This document shows, piece by piece, positions 1-11,076 of a DNA stretch of 11,076 nucleotides (position 1 is its first letter; each line of letters begins with the position of its first letter). This DNA comes from Phoronis ovalis (Eukaryota > Phoronida > Phoronidae). The notes below the pieces were generated by a model. The model did not search any database. It worked only from the letters and a program-made list of their open reading frames with translations, and was not told where the DNA came from. The DNA lies in the NCBI GenBank assembly GCA_028565635.1, contig JAOXYB010056623.1:1-11076 (forward strand). Direction: 5' to 3'. Made by a program: the position numbers and the translations under genes.

Positions 1-936
1 AAGCGACCTGCACTTTGGCCTGTATTTACCCTGTGCCGAATATGAAACCAATCGGGTAAAAACTGAAGCTGTTATCGTGACACAAAGAAAGTGTTACATA
101 TGACGACAACGACAACGCCTACACTACGACAATATGCCCATCCACCACTATGTGGATGGGCATAAAAAGTATATATTTTTGGGAAAAAACAATATAAAGT
201 TACTTAAAATACATATCTTTCACATCGTCATTTAATGATTTGAGAAGCCAATTTGGGTAAAAATCAATTTTTTAAAACAAAAATTTCAAAAAATAAAGTC
301 GTTACAAACCCATGCATATACCAGAAAACTGAAACTCAGATCAGCTAAATTTAACTTCTATCAGGGCCCTCCATTATTTTTCTCAAAATTTTTTTAAAGT
401 TAATTTTTCATTAAATGTTTTGCTTCTAAAAATGTTGGCCCTAAAAAAATATTTTCTGACAGATAAATTTAGAAGAGTCATAATTTAAATAAAACAAGAT
501 TTCAAAAAATAGATACAAGTTTAAGACTTATTTATTTGATTGAAGTTAGTTTCAGCAATGTATCTGCTGGTGTATTTGAGCTAAACTTCACATTTTCAAT
601 TAAATACGTCGTGTCGAACATTATTCGCGACTTTAATTTCAAGCCATAAAATAGTATATTATTGAAACAATCCACAAATAATTTCAGTAAGTTAACACAA
701 TTTCCCTCACCTCAGATTTAGCAAGTTTATTTGGACATTCTCCTTAATGATGGAAGGTAAATTTATATATTCTGGACAATCAGTCCCGCACTGGTAATGA
801 TTATGTCTGGTTGACAATTTTTTACAATTATAAAATAAAGAATGAATTCAATAGAAAAGATGAATTAATTTCACTTCTTTTAAAGAAATTTCCACAACAA
901 CCATATTTTTTTCTGCTCCATAGCTTTGTGTTCTAG
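1..936. other. Non-coding AT-rich DNA upstream of the FReD exon
   Basis: I see no convincing coding exon here on either strand. The first 130 bases are more GC-balanced and may be repeat-derived; the rest is A/T-rich with many homopolymer runs. If the FReD exon is the last exon of a multi-exon gene, this stretch would be its upstream intron. It ends in pyrimidine-rich sequence with AG candidates at 922-923 and 935-936. Confidence 0.5.
133..164. repeat. Perfect 13 bp inverted repeat (hairpin)
   Basis: Left arm 133-145 (TATGCCCATCCAC) pairs perfectly with right arm 152-164, leaving a 6-base loop at 146-151. An A-run follows at 164-168. Upstream, 101-130 holds short ACGACAAC-like repeats. A GC-richer perfect stem in otherwise AT-rich DNA suggests a mobile-element terminus or a structured transcript end. 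It lacks the CTRR end expected just after a Helitron 3' hairpin, so I do not assign a family. Confidence 0.7.
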
Positions 937-961
937 ATTGCAACAGGCCAGGTTCTGAAAA
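937..961 (+). pseudogene. Out-of-frame start of the fibrinogen-related domain
   Basis: In the frame beginning GAT at 936, this stretch reads DCNRPGSEKC and continues YTLLKG up to about 983. That resembles the conserved beginning of FReDs: an Asp-Cys pair followed by a leucine-rich turn before G-[IT]-T-S-x-G. It is one frame away from the domain body that starts at 962, and the body frame has a TGA at 956-958. An acceptor AG at 935-936, after a pyrimidine-rich stretch, would place it at the 5' edge of an exon in phase 1, with the G of the Asp codon coming from the previous exon. One extra base near 977-985 would join it to the body. A sequencing or assembly indel, an allelic deletion or a true inactivating mutation would all look the same. 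Confidence 0.5.
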
Positions 962-1609
962 ATGTTATACTTTATTAAAGGGATCACATCACAAGGAATC
1001 CATGAGATAAAACCAGCTGGAGCCTATGAACCATTCTACGTACAATGTGACAATGGTTGGACTGTCATACAGAACCATTTTGATGACAGTATCGATTTCA
1101 GCAGCAAACTGTGGCAAGACTATAAACTAGGTTTTGGTAATTTGAATGAGGAATTCTGGTTAGGTCTCGAAAATATGCATTTATTGACAAACCAAGCATC
1201 TTACACGATACTTCTTGAAATCGATTTGTATGATGGTACACATGTTATTCAAGATTTCTACACAACCTTTAGTGTAAGTGACGAAGCCAACTGGTATCAG
1301 CTTGCTGTAACAACATCATCAACTGATGCATACATACAAAACCAGCTTCCTGGAGTCAATGGTAGGTATTTCACCACAAGAGATCAAGATCATGATGTGA
1401 ACGCAAATACAAACTGTGCTATTGAAAAATCAGCGGGATGGTGGTACCAAGGATGCTCATATTTAAACTTGAACTCTCCGATACCAACCAGCATGACACA
1501 ATGTCCAAGTTCACAGGGATCCGATTTGACATTCTGCATGAAAATGTGGAAGGGTGGTGATGGATCTACACCTCTAAAAAGATCTGTGATGAAAATTAAG
1601 AGGATTTAA
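962..1609 (+). CDS. Fibrinogen-related domain (FReD) protein, probable last exon, 5' partial
   Basis: The product is a C-terminal fibrinogen-like domain of the ficolin/FREP/tenascin type. Such domains are usually secreted, bind acetylated or glycan ligands and serve in innate recognition. Over 215 residues it shows FYVQCD (25-30), GWTVIQ (32-37), the W-x-D-Y-K-x-G-FGN-x-x-x-EFWLG block (51-68), a DxDxD calcium-site pattern (141-145), NCA (151-153), GWWYxxC (159-165), WKG (196-198) and a terminal MKIKR. C152 and C165 match the conserved C-terminal disulfide. C29 would pair with a cysteine that lies out of frame upstream. C181 and C192 look like an extra pair. There is no signal peptide, and the ATG follows an in-frame TGA by one codon, so 962 is probably not the native start. 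The stop is TAA at 1607-1609. Domain assignment is firm; whether the gene is functional is uncertain. Confidence 0.85.
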   Translation: MLYFIKGITSQGIHEIKPAGAYEPFYVQCDNGWTVIQNHFDDSIDFSSKLWQDYKLGFGNLNEEFWLGLENMHLLTNQASYTILLEIDLYDGTHVIQDFYTTFSVSDEANWYQLAVTTSSTDAYIQNQLPGVNGRYFTTRDQDHDVNANTNCAIEKSAGWWYQGCSYLNLNSPIPTSMTQCPSSQGSDLTFCMKMWKGGDGSTPLKRSVMKIKRI

Positions 1610-2372
1610 CTTCATTAAAAGTATTTATACCTCTTACCAATATAAACATCTTCGTAACTGTTATTCAGTACAATAAGAAATTCTATTTGGATTTAATTTT
1701 TCGCTGTTGTAGTAAAACTAGAACAATCATTCGTTATTATGACAGAAATAAAAAATTCTGATAAAAATTATGTAACTTTGCTACTAAATTTGTGAAAATT
1801 ATCAAGGCTGTAATACTAACAAAAAGTTTGACGGACAGTTATCCAAATAAGACAAAATTGATCATTCCTCAAATGTTTTGACTATAAAAGTTCTAAGACA
1901 GGTACATTAAACAATATTAAATTAAATTACGTTGTTGTACCAATAAAAAAAATCAATATAAACGGGAAGTCATGTAATTTTTCATGTTTTGATAATAGTT
2001 AATAGATTTTATGAAGTATCAATGCTAGACAAATTCTATTGCCATTGTGCATTACCTTAGCTTCTAGTACTTAGATGTAATTAATATCTTGTATGTTCTG
2101 TCAATAACTAAACAATGATTTGATTGTAATGGTAGTCATGGATCTAAATAGAAACAAAGCATTAAAAATGAATAGTTACCTTGAATTCCTATAAATCATA
2201 TAAATATTTAAAAGCATGTAAAACTATTTGCTATATACTCTAAACGGCAAGCAATTAATACAAGGTCACAAAACTTGCATGTGCCCCATTTATTACCACT
2301 GTAAACAATTTTTCAATATATGAATAAAATTTTAGTAATGAAAAAATATGTCAACATTGTATTTTTTTCATA
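1610..2372. other. AT-rich 3' UTR/intergenic DNA
   Basis: Beyond the candidate polyadenylation signal I see no coding potential, RNA gene or clear repeat on either strand. It separates the convergent FReD and RECQ1 genes together with the MITE-like element and the following 370 bases. Confidence 0.5.
1747..1752 (+). promoter_or_regulatory. Candidate polyadenylation signal for the FReD gene
   Basis: A canonical AATAAA lies about 140 bases after the FReD stop codon. In such AT-rich DNA the hexamer is common by chance, so this is only the nearest plausible site. Confidence 0.35.
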
Positions 2373-2694
2373 TTATAAGTAAGGCCACACCAAAAAGATA
2401 AAATGGTTTAACGAGCGAAGCCCTTAAAAACTGAGTCATCAGTTGGACTATTTCTTTATAATTTCAAAAAAGTGCTTAACGGTAAAAGTTAAAAACCAAC
2501 TTGGTTGGTAGTTCTTTAGTGTTAAAAGAAAAAAATATAAAATATAATAAAACAAGTTTTAACAAAATAATTTAATTCTGAAGTGGTGGCATCCGTTACA
2601 CAAGATTTATTTTAAAAAAATAAAAACGCCAACATTTGAAGCGGTTGTGCCCATTAAACAAGGTTTGTTTGTTTTTGGTCTGGCCTATTTAGAA
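2373..2694. mobile_element. MITE-like non-autonomous element with imperfect terminal inverted repeats
   Basis: The left end (2373-2396, containing AAGGCCACACCAAAAA) matches the reverse complement of the right end (2672-2694, TTTTTGGTCTGGCCTATT) at about 19 of 23 positions with one gap. The element is about 320 bp with no coding frame. Inside are two hairpins: AACTGA/TCAGTT at 2429-2444 and ACCAAC/GTTGGT at 2495-2509. There is also a weak direct repeat of a 36-base unit at 2577 and 2635 (about 26 of 36 matching). Size, terminal repeats and lack of coding fit a decayed MITE. The flanks TTATAA and TTAGAA could be a degraded target duplication, but I cannot name the superfamily. Confidence 0.55.
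2577..2670. repeat. Two diverged 36-base direct repeats inside the MITE-like element
   Basis: Copies begin at 2577 (TCTGAAGTGG) and 2635 (TTTGAAGCGG), 58 bases apart. They share the pattern TGAAG-GGT-G, CC-TTA-ACAAG and TTT-TTT. About 26 of 36 positions match by eye. They suggest an old internal duplication in the element. Confidence 0.4.
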
Positions 2695-3070
2695 TAATTT
2701 ACTTCTGATCAGTGAATCACTCCAGTTATTATTATGATAAATTTAAGTGATTATAACATGGAATTCGACATTTTTTGGATTAAAATTTGAAAAACGCTTA
2801 AACTTGCTTTTGATCACATTTACTACACACACAGTTACTACGACTACACCTATAATATAAAGTAACATGATTTTGCAAGGTTTTAAAATTATTTACAAAA
2901 ATGTAATAATTATCTCGTCTAAGAGTTGCCCATAATTTCTATAGCTCTAGCAATTATACCTCAATTATACCTATATTTATCAATTCAAATTGATGCATTC
3001 TCTCATTAATATTTATTACTTTTAAAAGCAAAGTATTGAAAGCAATCTTATAATCTATATTACAGATTTA
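2695..3070. other. AT-rich intergenic DNA and possible RECQ1 3' flank
   Basis: No coding exon is recognisable. On the minus strand the right edge would be the 3' flank of the helicase gene, with AATAAA hexamers at 3067-3072 and 3012-3017. Confidence 0.4.

Positions 3071-3072
<2 letters not shown>
3067..3072 (-). promoter_or_regulatory. Candidate polyadenylation signal overlapping the helicase stop codon
   Basis: On the minus strand the proposed stop TAA (3073-3071) runs directly into AATAAA (3072-3067). A second AATAAA lies at 3017-3012. If the last exon is correct, the first signal implies a very short 3' UTR. Confidence 0.3.
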
Positions 3073-10558
<7,486 letters not shown>

Positions 10559-11076
10559 CCCAGTTCCAAATTTTAATATTATCATTTTCTGTGATGACAC
10601 ATCAAGGTACTCAAGGTTCTTTTGACTACAGGGACGTGCCGCCCAACCCAAAACTAAATTTTAGCTTGTAGTAGCAAATCCAATCCAAATTTTTTGGAAA
10701 TTTTAGGGTAGCAATCCAAATTTTGTGAAATATAAGGGTAGCAATCGGAAATTTATAATATTTGATTATAGCAATCAATTTTTACACAAACTGACTGATA
10801 CAAACCAAATTCCAGAATTTAGTTATGGATACAAACCTAAAATTAATCCAAATTATTTGCTGTAAGAAGTGGGAAGCAATCCAAATTTTTGAATATGTTT
10901 ACGGTAGCAATCCAAAACAAGACATTTGTCATGTCTAATGCCCATCCAATGTGTAGGATTATATTTTTTTAACATTATTGTTTTATTACATTAGAAAAAA
11001 ATATAATACATCATGCATTATAATCTGGTTTATCATTTTTTTAGGTTATTTCTTGAAAAAGTTCCCTGGAATTGCT
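10559..11076. other. 5' flank of the putative RECQL start
   Basis: Upstream side of the helicase gene on the minus strand. I see no TATA box or coding exon. A short GC-richer patch lies at 10630-10650 and the rest is taken up by the tandem repeat and AT-rich DNA. Confidence 0.35.
10671..10934. repeat. Degenerate tandem repeat of about 30 bp, eight units
   Basis: Units begin with [GA][TA]AGCAATCC-AAATTTT or close variants at 10671, 10708, 10738, 10768, 10798, 10829, 10873 and 10904. Spacings are 37, 30, 30, 30, 31, 44 and 31. The core CAATCCAAATTT is best kept in the outer units, with CAAACCAAAT or CAATCAATTT variants in the middle. It is a decayed minisatellite-like array with no coding frame. 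The absence of precise repeats and unique spacers rules out CRISPR. Confidence 0.75.

Noticed and set aside
133-164. Rho-independent terminator or Helitron 3' end
   Set aside because: Bacterial terminators do not apply here, the run after the stem is A and not T on this strand, and no CTRR end follows as a Helitron would need.
2432-2438. TGAGTCA, an AP-1-like site
   Set aside because: A single 7-base match inside a mobile-element hairpin is not evidence of regulation.
10671-10934. Possible CRISPR array
   Set aside because: Units are contiguous and degenerate with no unique spacers, and the setting is a eukaryotic intron-bearing locus.

Overview
The window is AT-rich, intron-bearing animal nuclear DNA. 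Two protein genes point in convergent directions, with no sign of bacterial operons, phage genes or CRISPR. A fibrinogen-domain lectin exon beside an animal-type RECQ1 helicase, set in AT-rich DNA with small mobile-element relics, suggests an invertebrate. A bivalve or other mollusc is my best guess, but that is an inference and not something the sequence proves.

Left part (1-3070): a hairpin-bearing, possibly repeat-derived stretch (1-180) and AT-rich intergenic or intronic DNA lead to one plus-strand exon (about 937-1609). It encodes a C-terminal fibrinogen-related domain (FReD). The open frame from the ATG at 962 is intact. However, the expected FReD start, with its first structural cysteine, lies in a different frame just upstream, so the exon appears to carry a one-base frame break near 977-985. 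No signal peptide or upstream exon is visible. Between this gene and the next lie AT-rich DNA and a roughly 320 bp element with terminal inverted repeats, probably a MITE (2373-2694).

Middle and right part (3071-10558, minus strand): an apparently complete RECQ1-type (RECQL) DNA helicase gene. I traced ten exons with GT/AG boundaries and compatible phases, plus a tentative 7-base first coding exon. The exons give, in order, an N-terminal coiled coil, both RecA-like helicase lobes (Walker A, DEVH box, SAT-like motif, arginine-finger motif), a four-cysteine zinc site, an RQC winged helix with its strand-separating tyrosine, and a short divergent C-terminal tail. In the spliced model the Walker A lysine, the DEVH aspartate and all four zinc cysteines keep exactly the spacing I recall for human RECQ1. 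This is strong internal support for the splice junctions.

Far right (10559-11076): sequence upstream of the tentative helicase start. It holds a degenerate tandem repeat of about 30 bp. Introns carry a G13 tract, palindromes, a 32 bp duplicated motif, a juxtaposed acceptor/donor site and a possible poison exon.

The two genes have no evident functional link: one would be a secreted recognition lectin, the other a nuclear genome-maintenance helicase. I see no novel multi-gene system. The most useful second looks are the FReD frame break, the splice-site oddities of the helicase and the uncatalogued repeats.
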